The translations under genes and the position numbers were made by a program. Shown here one piece after another: positions 51,718 to 59,912 of a DNA stretch of 64,000 bases; the stretch's first letter is position 1, and every line of letters begins with the position of its first letter. This DNA is from Candidatus Delongbacteria bacterium. Lineage in GTDB: Bacteria; CAIWAD01. The notes below the pieces were generated by a model. It worked only from the letters and a program-made list of their open reading frames with translations, searched no databases and was not told the DNA's origin. The stretch spans positions 1 to 64,000 of the forward strand of contig JBAYTZ010000001.1 of assembly GCA_041675285.1 (NCBI GenBank), given 5' to 3'.

Positions 51718-53529
51718 GTGAACCAGCCAAGGGTGATGCCTGGAGTCGGGCGGCTGCTGATCGCGGCGGCGGCCTGGCTTCTCTCCACGGGGACCTGTTC
51801 CGCGCAGCTGGGCGAGCTGCTCTGGGAAGACCAGTTCGACAGCCTGGACAATTGGATGACGGTCACGGGCAACGGCGCCTGGGGCTGGGGCAACGGCGAG
51901 CTGCAATTCTATCGCGGCGAGAACGTCCAGCTCGTGGAGCTGCCCGGCGAGCCGGGGAATCACGCCCTGCGCATCACGGCGCGGGCGGAGTCCGGCCCGG
52001 GCATCGTGGACCAGTGGGGCAACCCGCTGGCCTACACCTCGGGCAAGCTGACCACCGAGGCGCGCGTGGCGGTCCAGTACGGCATGATCGAGGCCCGCGT
52101 GCGCGTGCCCGACCTGGATCTGGGCGGCTGGCCCGCGCTCTGGCTGCTGGGCACGGCGAACTACGCCTGGCCGCGCTGCGGCGAGCTGGACCTGATGGAA
52201 ATGGGCCACCGCCAGGCCTTCCGCGACCTGCACGACACCCACAACGGCGGCGACGGGTCCAACACGGCCGGCGTGAACGAGGCGGTGGCCGCCAATGCCC
52301 TGTTCTACTCGGAGGCGGCGGTCACCCCCGAGAATCCCTCCGGGGCCGCCAGCCTGGCCTGGGACCCGCAGGACGAGTTCTGCCGGCCCTACTACAACCT
52401 GCAGAACCCCTTGAGCGGGCGCTTCCTGGTCTACCGCCTCTACTGGGACGAGGCGAGTCTGCGCTACACGGTCATCGACGACGGCGTCGAGCGCGACCTC
52501 TTCGAAACCCCCTTCGCCATCGACGAGGAGTCGGATGAGCTGCGCGCCCCCTTCAACCTGATCGTCAACCTGGCCATCGGCGGTGCCCTGACCGACGCCT
52601 ACCAACTGGGCAATCCGGGCGGCGGCCTGCCCGCGTCGCTGCCCCTGCCGGCCGAGTTGTTCGTGGACTACGTCCGGGTGTACCAGTGGAACGGACAGGG
52701 CGAGGTGCGGCTGGGTCCGCCCGCGGCCCAGGGCGGAACCTTCGGCGTCTACACCGACACCACGCCCACCGACGGCCACCTGGTGGTGGGGGAGACGGCC
52801 GAGATCTACGTCTGGGAGTCCACCCTGACCGAGGGCAGCCTCGAACCCTACGAGGGGGAGAACGGCCTGTCGTGGACCACGGCCGGCCTGGGCTGGTTCG
52901 GCGCGGGGATCATGGCCATCCAGCCGCTCAACCTGTTCGCCTTCGGCGACGGCGCGCTCTGCTTCCGGATCCGGATCCCGGCCCATGTCACTTTCAAGAT
53001 CGGGATCATCGACTCCTGGGGGAACCAGTCCTACGTGGAGTTCCCCGCCCAGCAGACGCGCCACGGGCTGGTCCGTGACGGCCAGTGGGGCCAGGCCTGC
53101 ATCCCGGTGGACCTGCTGCGCGGCGAGTTCATCGACCTGCGCCTGTTGAGCTACGCCTTCGTGATCCTGGAGGAGCAGGGCACGGCCTGCGAGTTCGCCC
53201 TGGACGACATCGTCTGGACGGGCGGCGAGACCAGCCTGGTGGACGAGCCGGAGAGCGGCGCGGCCCCGGGCCTTTACCTGCGGGGCAACCAGCCCAACCC
53301 CTTCAATCCGCGCACCACCATCCGCTACGAGTTGCCGCGGGCGGCCCGTGTCCAGCTCGAGATCTTCAGCCTGGACGGCGGTTGGGTGACCACTCTCGTG
53401 CAGGCGGAGCAGGGCCCGGGCAGCCACGCGGTGGACTGGCAGCCCGCGGGCCTCGCCTCGGGCGTCTATCTCTACCGGCTGCAAGTGGACGGCACAGCGG
53501 AGGTGGGAAAGTGCGTGCTGCTCAAGTGA
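51718..53529 (+). CDS. Secreted GH16 beta-glucanase with sorting domain
   Basis: A 603-residue enzyme. The GTG at 51718 is used because AAGGAAAGG lies upstream and the signal peptide (LLIAAAAWLLSTGTCSA) follows; an upstream in-frame extension lacks a site. GH16 domain ~30-320: LLWEDQFDSLDNWMTVTG, GWPALWLLGTANYAWPRCG and catalytic GELDLMEMG. The last gives Glu156 (nucleophile), Asp158 and Glu161 (acid/base), the ExDxxE form of laminarinases and lichenases. ELFVDYVRVYQW ends the fold. Residues ~325-515 form a CBM-like sandwich (FGVYTDTTPTDGHLVVGE ... CEFALDDIVW), and the C-terminus is a FlgD-like sorting domain (QPNPFNPRTTIRYEL ... VYLYRLQVDG ... CVLLK). The next gene starts inside its last codons. 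Confidence 0.88.
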   Translation: MNQPRVMPGVGRLLIAAAAWLLSTGTCSAQLGELLWEDQFDSLDNWMTVTGNGAWGWGNGELQFYRGENVQLVELPGEPGNHALRITARAESGPGIVDQWGNPLAYTSGKLTTEARVAVQYGMIEARVRVPDLDLGGWPALWLLGTANYAWPRCGELDLMEMGHRQAFRDLHDTHNGGDGSNTAGVNEAVAANALFYSEAAVTPENPSGAASLAWDPQDEFCRPYYNLQNPLSGRFLVYRLYWDEASLRYTVIDDGVERDLFETPFAIDEESDELRAPFNLIVNLAIGGALTDAYQLGNPGGGLPASLPLPAELFVDYVRVYQWNGQGEVRLGPPAAQGGTFGVYTDTTPTDGHLVVGETAEIYVWESTLTEGSLEPYEGENGLSWTTAGLGWFGAGIMAIQPLNLFAFGDGALCFRIRIPAHVTFKIGIIDSWGNQSYVEFPAQQTRHGLVRDGQWGQACIPVDLLRGEFIDLRLLSYAFVILEEQGTACEFALDDIVWTGGETSLVDEPESGAAPGLYLRGNQPNPFNPRTTIRYELPRAARVQLEIFSLDGGWVTTLVQAEQGPGSHAVDWQPAGLASGVYLYRLQVDGTAEVGKCVLLK

Positions 53530-55649
53530 TCCGCCTGGGCCTGCTGGCCCAGGGACTGTTGGCGCTGGCCGGCCCCGCCCGGGGGCTGGTGGCGCCGCTG
53601 GCCCGGCTCGAGGCCGGCGCGGGCGGACAGGTGGTGCTCGACTGGTCGCCCGTGCCCGGGGCCGACCACTACCTGATCCACTCTCGCAGCGCGCCCGCCG
53701 GCCCGGCGCAATTGCTGGCCTCCGTCACGGCCGGTCCCTATCTGCACGCGGCGGGCGCCGGCCGGCTCTTCTTCACCGTGACCGCCGCGGGCGGCATCCC
53801 GGCCTGGCCCCTGGGACCCGCGCCCGTGTCGGCCCACCCGGCGGCGGACGTGATCAGCTTGTTCAGCGACGCCTACCCCGACGTGCCGGTGGACAGCTGG
53901 TCCGCCCCCTGGGACCAGGCGGACGTGCAGGAGGTGCAGCTCGCCGGGGACGCGACCCTGCTCTTCACCAACCTGACCTTCTCCGGCAGCGAGTTTGTCA
54001 CCCACGCCATCGACGCCACGGGCCTGACGCATTTCCACTTCGACCTGTGGACGCCCGACCCCACCGCGCCGCCGGCGGCCTTCCGGGTCAAGCTGGTGGA
54101 CTTCGGTGCCAACGGGCTCTACGGCGGTGGCGACGACTCCGAGTCCGAGCTGGCCCTGGACGCCGGCTCGAGCCCGCCGCTGGCCTCGGGCTGCTGGCTG
54201 GGCTACAGCCTGCCCCTGGCGCAGTTCGGCGGGCTGGCCTCCCGGGCCCACCTGGCCCAGCTGCTGTTCTCGGGGGATCCCGACTCGGTCTTCGTGGACA
54301 ACCTCTACTTCCTGCGGGACGCCGGCTGGTCACCGCCCACGGAGCCGGAGGGCCCGGCCCCCCTGCCCACGCGGGACGCCAGCCGGGTGCTGTCGCTGTT
54401 CAGCGACGCCTACGCCGACCTGCAGGTGGACAGTTGGTCGGCGGCCTGGGATCAGGCCGAGGTGGAAGAGCGGCAGCTGGCCGGCGAGCCGGTCAAGCGC
54501 TACTCGGGGCTGGGCTATGCAGGCATCGAGTTCGTCAGCCAGCCCGTGGACGCGGGCTCCATGACCCACCTGCACCTGGACCTCTGGACGGCGGAGCCCA
54601 CCGCGCCGCCCGCCGAGCTGCGGATCAAGCTGGTGGACTTCGGCGCCAACGGCGTCTGGGACGGCGGCGGCGACGACCGCGAGCACGAGCTGGCCTTCCA
54701 CAGCCAGTCCACCCCGCCGCTGCAGCGCGGGAGCTGGTCGGGTCTGGACATTCCGCTGGCGGCCTTCACGGGCTTGACCACCCGCCGGCATCTGGCCCAG
54801 CTCATCCTCTCGGGCAGCCTGGACACCCTCTGGCTGGACAACCCCTACTTCTTCAACCACTGCGACCCCTGGACGCCGCCCGCCGCCGCGGCCAGCGCGT
54901 CCCTCTGCGCGGCCTCCGAGAGCCGGGAGCTGGAACTGGTCTGGCAGGACGAGTTCAACGGCCCGGCCGGCCAGCCGCCCGATCCCGCCAAGTGGGACTA
55001 CGACGTCGGCACCGGCTGGGGCAACGCCCAGCTGGAGTACGACACGAACCGCCCCGCCAACGCGGCGCTGGACGGCGCCGGCTGTCTGAACCTGGTCGCC
55101 CGGCGCGAGGACTACCAAGGCAGCGCCTACACTTCGGCGCGCCTGGTGACCCGCGGCCGCTTCGAGCCCACCTGGGGCCGGGTGGAGGCGCGCCTGCGGC
55201 TGCCGGTGGGGCAGGGGATCTGGCCCGCCTTCTGGCTGCTGGGGGCGGACATCGGCCAGGTGTCCTGGCCCCAGTGCGGCGAGATCGACATCATGGAGTA
55301 CCGCGGCCAGCAGCCGGACCTGAACCACGGCAGCGTCCACGGACCGGGCTACTCGGGGGGCGGCTGCTTCACCAACTCCTTCCAGCTGCCGGGCGCGGGC
55401 TTCCACCAGGACTTCCACGTCTTCCGCGTGGACTGGAGCGCCGAGTCCATCGAGTGGTTCGTGGACGACCAGTCCTACGGGATCGTCCGGCCGGCGGACC
55501 TGGCCGGACCCTGGGTGTTCGACCACCCCTTCTACCTGATCCTCAATCTGGCGGTGGGGGGCTCCTTCGTCGGCGCCCCCGACGAGTGCACGATCTTTCC
55601 CCAGACCCTGAGCGTGGACTGGGTGCGGGTCTCCCAGGAGCTTCGCTGA
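53511..55649 (+). CDS. Secreted laminarinase-type GH16 with two N-terminal binding modules
   Basis: A 712-residue enzyme. The GTG at 53511 has GGAGGTG 7 nt upstream and overlaps the preceding GH16 gene by 19 bp, implying coupling. Signal peptide ~5-27; fibronectin-like strand pair (LDWSPVPGADHYLIHS); two locus modules (~108-268 and ~285-445). Then a GH16 domain (~470-712): LVWQDEFNGPAGQPPDPAKW, GWGNAQLEYDT, GQGIWPAFWLLGADIGQV and GEIDIMEYRG with Glu591, Asp593 and Glu596. The fold closes with HGSVHGPGYSGG and VDWVRVSQEL. The domain is close to the GH16 at 59009, suggesting duplication. No C-terminal sorting domain. It likely cleaves beta-1,3-glucan internally while the modules hold the substrate. 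Confidence 0.88.
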   Translation: MRAAQVIRLGLLAQGLLALAGPARGLVAPLARLEAGAGGQVVLDWSPVPGADHYLIHSRSAPAGPAQLLASVTAGPYLHAAGAGRLFFTVTAAGGIPAWPLGPAPVSAHPAADVISLFSDAYPDVPVDSWSAPWDQADVQEVQLAGDATLLFTNLTFSGSEFVTHAIDATGLTHFHFDLWTPDPTAPPAAFRVKLVDFGANGLYGGGDDSESELALDAGSSPPLASGCWLGYSLPLAQFGGLASRAHLAQLLFSGDPDSVFVDNLYFLRDAGWSPPTEPEGPAPLPTRDASRVLSLFSDAYADLQVDSWSAAWDQAEVEERQLAGEPVKRYSGLGYAGIEFVSQPVDAGSMTHLHLDLWTAEPTAPPAELRIKLVDFGANGVWDGGGDDREHELAFHSQSTPPLQRGSWSGLDIPLAAFTGLTTRRHLAQLILSGSLDTLWLDNPYFFNHCDPWTPPAAAASASLCAASESRELELVWQDEFNGPAGQPPDPAKWDYDVGTGWGNAQLEYDTNRPANAALDGAGCLNLVARREDYQGSAYTSARLVTRGRFEPTWGRVEARLRLPVGQGIWPAFWLLGADIGQVSWPQCGEIDIMEYRGQQPDLNHGSVHGPGYSGGGCFTNSFQLPGAGFHQDFHVFRVDWSAESIEWFVDDQSYGIVRPADLAGPWVFDHPFYLILNLAVGGSFVGAPDECTIFPQTLSVDWVRVSQELR

Positions 55650-55699
55650 GCGCCCGCCGGCGCATGACGGCCGGAACCTGTCGCGCGGCCCGGTTTGCC

Positions 55700-55748
55700 T
55701 TGATTTGTTTGAGATGAAACGGCACTTTGTTCGTGGCACGAACAAAGT
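55700..55748 (+). promoter_or_regulatory. Promoter with perfect ROK-type operator (site 3) before the lipoprotein-ROK operon
   Basis: -35 TTGATT (55700-55705), 17-nt spacer, -10-like CACTTT (55723-55728). The palindrome overlaps it: arm ACTTTGTTCGT (55724-55734), spacer GGC, arm ACGAACAAAGT (55738-55748). One more flanking pair (C/G) makes it perfect over 12 bp. The operon behind it encodes the ROK protein itself, so autoregulation is expected. Confidence 0.78.
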
Positions 55749-55820
55749 GTCCGCCCGCGAGCCGCGTCCCGGCCGGCGGTCCCCGCGGCTTCCCTTTCTT
55801 GCCCAAACAGGAGCATCATC

Positions 55821-57722
55821 ATGCGGAATCAACCTGAGCGGAACCTGTCCCTGCTGGCGGCCCTGCTGCTGGTGCTGCTGTCGGGCACCAGCTGCGAGCG
55901 GGACAGCGACGACCCGGCCCCCCAGCCCTCCGACTCGGAGGTCTTCCTGGACGGCTTCGGTCCCGACGTCACCTTCTACGCCTTCGCCGACTCCAAGCTG
56001 GACGCGCTGGGCATCGAGTACAGCGACACCTACCAGGGCAGCCAGGCCCTCAGGGTCAGCGTGCCCGCCGAGGGCGACCCCAGCGGCTGGTTCGCCGGCG
56101 GGACCCTGGTGACCCAGACCGCCGGCCGCGACCTGAGCGCCTACAACGCCCTGACCCTCTGGGTCAAGTCCAGCCTGCCCGCCACGCTGGGCGTGCTGGG
56201 GCTGGGCAACGACAACACCGGCACCTCGCGCTTCACGACGGAGTGGGCGCAGGTCTCCGTGGGCACCGCCTGGCAGAAGCTGGTGATTCCCATTCCCCTG
56301 GCGGAGCGGCTCACCGACGAGAAGGGGCTGTTCCACTTCGCCGCCGGCCACATGGACGGCGCGGGCTACACCCTCTGGTTCGACGAGGTGCAGTTCGAGG
56401 ACCTCGACACCATCACCGATCCGCGCCCGACGATCCCCACCCTGACGCTCCAGGCCGAGGCCGGCTCCTCCGTGGAGCTGCCCGGCGGCAGCGTCACCTT
56501 CGCCGTGGACGGCGTGGACCAGCTGCTGAGCTGCCTGCCCGGCTACTTCACCTTCAGCTCCTCCGATGAAGCCGTGGCCACGGTGGGCACGGACGGCAGC
56601 CTGCAGGTCGTAGGGGCCGGCACGGCCAGCATCACGGCCACGCTGGGCAGCGTGGCGGCGACGGGCGTCATCACCCTGCAGAGCTTCGCCGGCCCCGCCG
56701 ACCCGGCCACTCCGCCCACCCTGCCCGGTGCCGAAGTGCTCAGCCTGTTCAGCAACGTCTACACGAACCACACCGTGGACAGCTGGTCGGCGGACTGGGA
56801 CATGGCCGACCTGGCGGACGTGCAGATCGACGGCGACGACGTGAAGCTCTACACCAACGTGTCCTACGCGGGGATCGAGTTCGCCAGCGCGCCCGTGGAC
56901 GCCTCCGCCTACACGCACCTGCACCTGGACGTCTATTCGCTGGAGCCCTCGCTGTTCAAGGTCAAGCTGGTGGACTTCGGCGCGGACGGCGCCTACGGGG
57001 GCGGCGACGACAGCGAGGCCGAGATCAGCCTGACCACCACCACAAATCCCGCCATGCAGGTGGGCGCCTGGAGTTCGCTGGACCTGCCCCTCGCCTATTT
57101 CTCCGGCCTGGACGGCACCAGCCACCTGACCCAGCTGATCCTCTCCGGCGCCAGCTCCACGCTCTACGTGGACAACCTCTACTTCTTCACGGGCGAGGCG
57201 CCCGGCGGCCCGCCCGTGCCTGCGCCCGCGCCGCTCCCGGCCGCAGCCGACGTGGTCGCCCTGTTCAGCGACGCCTACGACACGGTGCCCGTGGGCACCT
57301 GGTCCGCCGACTGGGACCTGGCGGACGTGATGGACGTAGAGGTGCAGGGCGACGCCGTCAAGCGCTACTCCAACCTGGTCTACGCTGGGATCGAGTTCAC
57401 CGGACCCACCGTCGACGCCACGACGCTGACCCACTTCCACATGGACATCTGGACGCCCGACCCCACCAGCCTGCCGGCCACCTTCAAGATCAAGCTGGTG
57501 GACTTCGGCGCGGACGGGGCCTACCAGGGCGGCGACGACGTGGAGCACGAGCTGACCTTCGACGCCGCCAGCACCCCGGCGCTGGTGACCGGGAACTGGA
57601 TCCGCTTCGACCTCCCGCTGGCCGACTTCACGGGCCTGACCAGCCGCGGACACCTGGCGCAACTGATTCTCTCCGGCCAATTGGGCACCTTGTTCGTCGA
57701 CAACGTGTTGTTCCACCGGTAG
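55821..57722 (+). CDS. Surface lipoprotein with two locus modules (beta-glucan-binding candidate)
   Basis: A 633-residue predicted lipoprotein. Residues 9-24 are hydrophobic and LLSGTSC gives lipidated Cys25. An N-terminal CBM11/CIA30-like sandwich follows (~38-200, FAGGTLVTQTAGRDLSAYNA, LWFDEVQFED), then a BIG2-like Ig domain (~210-295, SSDEAVATVGTDGSLQVVGA) and two copies of the locus module (~308-458 and ~475-633). It has no catalytic motif. In the absence of SusD it may fill the role of a surface glycan-binding lipoprotein. AGGAG precedes the ATG. It is first in an operon with the ROK regulator (15 bp gap), a GH16 lipoprotein and the symporter, all under operator site 3. Confidence 0.78.
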   Translation: MRNQPERNLSLLAALLLVLLSGTSCERDSDDPAPQPSDSEVFLDGFGPDVTFYAFADSKLDALGIEYSDTYQGSQALRVSVPAEGDPSGWFAGGTLVTQTAGRDLSAYNALTLWVKSSLPATLGVLGLGNDNTGTSRFTTEWAQVSVGTAWQKLVIPIPLAERLTDEKGLFHFAAGHMDGAGYTLWFDEVQFEDLDTITDPRPTIPTLTLQAEAGSSVELPGGSVTFAVDGVDQLLSCLPGYFTFSSSDEAVATVGTDGSLQVVGAGTASITATLGSVAATGVITLQSFAGPADPATPPTLPGAEVLSLFSNVYTNHTVDSWSADWDMADLADVQIDGDDVKLYTNVSYAGIEFASAPVDASAYTHLHLDVYSLEPSLFKVKLVDFGADGAYGGGDDSEAEISLTTTTNPAMQVGAWSSLDLPLAYFSGLDGTSHLTQLILSGASSTLYVDNLYFFTGEAPGGPPVPAPAPLPAAADVVALFSDAYDTVPVGTWSADWDLADVMDVEVQGDAVKRYSNLVYAGIEFTGPTVDATTLTHFHMDIWTPDPTSLPATFKIKLVDFGADGAYQGGDDVEHELTFDAASTPALVTGNWIRFDLPLADFTGLTSRGHLAQLILSGQLGTLFVDNVLFHR

Positions 57723-57737
57723 CGGAGAGGGGAGCGG

Positions 57738-59012
57738 ATGGGTTTGATCACCGACGACCGGTTCGGCATCACGCCGAGCGCGCCCAACGGCGGCAGTCCG
57801 GGCTCAGCCGCCTCCGCGGCGCGCCCGCTGGCGGCGCCGCTGCTCAAGCTGATCTGGGAGCAGCGGCGGATCTCGCGCGCGGACATCGCCCGGATGACCG
57901 GTCTCTCCCGCTCCACGGTGACGGAGGCGGTCAAGGACCTGCTGCGCACCGGGCTGGTCCACGAGACCGGCACCGGCGAGACCAGCGGCGGACGCCGCCC
58001 CATCATGCTCGAGTTCCAGGATGACGCCTGCGGCATCCTGGGCGTGGACATCGGCGCCACCCACGTGGGCGTGGCGCTCACCAACCTGCGCGGCCAGGTG
58101 GTGGAGTGGCGCATCCAGGGGCATCCCGTCCGCGAGGATCCCAAGGGCACGCGCGCGCTGGCCCTGCGCCTGTGCCGGGAGTGCCGCGCCGCCTGGGCGG
58201 ACGGCCGCCAGCTGCTGGGCATCGGCGTGGGCATGCCCTGTCCCATCGATCCGCGCCAGCCCTTCCTGGTCTCCGAAGTGGTGATGCCGCGCTGGAAGGG
58301 CCGCAACGGACTGGAGGAGTTGCGCGACAAGCTGGGCCTGCCGCTCTTGGTGGACAACGACGCCAATCTGGGCGCCCTGGCCGAGCACTGGTGGGGGGCC
58401 GGGCGCGGCGTGGACGACTTCGCCTACATCAAGGTCGCCACGGGCATCGGCCTGGGGCACATCCTGGGCGGACAGATCTACCGCGGCTCCGCCGGCGTGG
58501 CCGGCGAGATCGGCCACCTGGCCATCGACCCGCACGGCCGCCCCTGCGTCTGCGGTCTCAAGGGCTGCCTGGCCACCTACGCAGGCACCGCCGCCCTGCT
58601 GGACGAAGCCGTTCGGCTGCTGCCCGAGTATCCGGCGAGTGCGCTGCACGGCGGCACGCCGGACCTGGCCCGCATCGCGGACGCGGCCGTGGCGGGCGAT
58701 CCCCTCGCCCGGCGCGTGGTGCGCGAGGCGGCCGAGTACCTGGGGATTACCGTCGCCGGGCTGCTGAACCTCAACAATCCCAGCGTGGTGGTGCTGGGCG
58801 GCGGCCTGACGCGGGTGGAGGAGGTGCTGCTGGAGCCCCTACGCGAGACCGTGCGGCGCCGCACGCTCGTGAGTTCGATCTCCGCCACGCGGATCATCAC
58901 CAGCCAGCTGGGACCGCGTGCCGTGGCCATCGGCGCCTCCACGCTGATGCTGGACGCCGTCTTCGCCGACCCGACCCTGTTCCACAAGTGGCCGGCCGGG
59001 AGGAGCGCATGA
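57738..59012 (+). CDS. ROK-family transcriptional repressor
   Basis: A 424-residue NagC/XylR-type regulator. Residues ~35-90 are a winged helix-turn-helix (LIWEQRRISRADIARMTGLS, RSTVTEAVKDLLRTGLV). Residues ~100-420 are a ROK sugar-binding fold: ILGVDIGATHVGVALTNLRG, VDNDANLGALAEHWWGAG and the catalytic-type GVAGEIGHLAID. The Zn-binding CVCGLKGCLATYAG is the ROK consensus. Its ligand should be a sugar or phosphosugar from the locus. It is embedded in the beta-glucan locus and is the only recognised DNA-binding regulator there, hence the likely binder of the three palindromes. GGGGAGC precedes the ATG; its stop overlaps the next gene (ATGA). Confidence 0.92.
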   Translation: MGLITDDRFGITPSAPNGGSPGSAASAARPLAAPLLKLIWEQRRISRADIARMTGLSRSTVTEAVKDLLRTGLVHETGTGETSGGRRPIMLEFQDDACGILGVDIGATHVGVALTNLRGQVVEWRIQGHPVREDPKGTRALALRLCRECRAAWADGRQLLGIGVGMPCPIDPRQPFLVSEVVMPRWKGRNGLEELRDKLGLPLLVDNDANLGALAEHWWGAGRGVDDFAYIKVATGIGLGHILGGQIYRGSAGVAGEIGHLAIDPHGRPCVCGLKGCLATYAGTAALLDEAVRLLPEYPASALHGGTPDLARIADAAVAGDPLARRVVREAAEYLGITVAGLLNLNNPSVVVLGGGLTRVEEVLLEPLRETVRRRTLVSSISATRIITSQLGPRAVAIGASTLMLDAVFADPTLFHKWPAGRSA

Positions 59013-59842
59013 CCATCACCCGACGCCGGCGATCCGGCCCGCGCCCGGCCCTGGGCGCGCTGGCGCTGCTGGCCACGCTGGCGGGCTGCTCGCGCGAGCA
59101 CGACCCACCCGCCGTCCTGGACTACCAGCTGGTCTGGCAGGACGAGTTCGAAGGCCCGGTGGGCGAGGCCCCCGACCCGGCCCGCTGGGTCCACGACGTG
59201 GGCACCAACTGGGGCAACTCCCAGCTGGAGTACGACACGGAGCGCGTGGAGAACGCCGCCCTGGACGGCGCGGGCCACCTGGCCATCACGGCCCGCCGGG
59301 AGAGCTGGCTGGGATCGGACTACACCTCGGCGCGGCTGACCACCCGCGGGCTCTTCGAACCCCGCTACGGACGTTTCGAGGCGCGGCTGCGCCTGCCCTC
59401 CGGGCGTGGTCTCTGGCCCGCCTTCTGGCTGCTGGGAGCGAACATCGGCGAGGTGTCCTGGCCGCACTGCGGTGAGATCGACATCATGGAGGCCCGCGGC
59501 CAGCTGCCCTCCATCAACCACACCAGCCTGCACGGGCCGGGCTACTCCGGCGGCGGCGCGGTCACCTCCTCCCAGAACCTGTTCCCCCTGCGGCTGGACG
59601 AGGACTTCCACGTCTACGCGCTGGAGTGGGAACGCTCCACGGTGCGCTGGCTGCTGGACGACGTCGTCACCTTCGAGGTGGACGCCGGCGACCTGCCCGG
59701 CGACTGGGTGTTCGACCACCCCTTCTTTTTGATTCTCAACGTCGCCGTGGGCGGCACCTTCGTCGGGCCTCCCGACGCCGGCACGGTCTTTCCCCAGACC
59801 CTGCTGGTGGACTGGGTCCGCGTGTACCAGCAACTTCCCTAA
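59009..59842 (+). CDS. GH16 laminarinase-type lipoprotein
   Basis: A 277-residue single-domain enzyme. The lipobox TLAGC places a lipidated Cys27, so it is probably anchored to a membrane. GH16 fold: LVWQDEFEGPVGEAPDPARW, NWGNSQLEYDTERV, YTSARLTTRGLFEPRYGRFE and GRGLWPAFWLLGANIGEV. The catalytic motif is GEIDIMEARG (Glu156, Asp158, Glu161), followed by HTSLHGPGYSGGG and VDWVRVYQQL. It is the minimal form of the C-terminal domain of the 53511 enzyme. It is translationally coupled to the ROK gene by an ATGA overlap, and the symporter gene follows 70 bp later. Confidence 0.93.
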   Translation: MTITRRRRSGPRPALGALALLATLAGCSREHDPPAVLDYQLVWQDEFEGPVGEAPDPARWVHDVGTNWGNSQLEYDTERVENAALDGAGHLAITARRESWLGSDYTSARLTTRGLFEPRYGRFEARLRLPSGRGLWPAFWLLGANIGEVSWPHCGEIDIMEARGQLPSINHTSLHGPGYSGGGAVTSSQNLFPLRLDEDFHVYALEWERSTVRWLLDDVVTFEVDAGDLPGDWVFDHPFFLILNVAVGGTFVGPPDAGTVFPQTLLVDWVRVYQQLP

Positions 59843-59912
59843 GGCCCGGCGGACCGGGCGCCGCGTTCGCGGACGACACCCGGCGCACCGCCCCCAATCC
59901 GGCAGGTGACCC

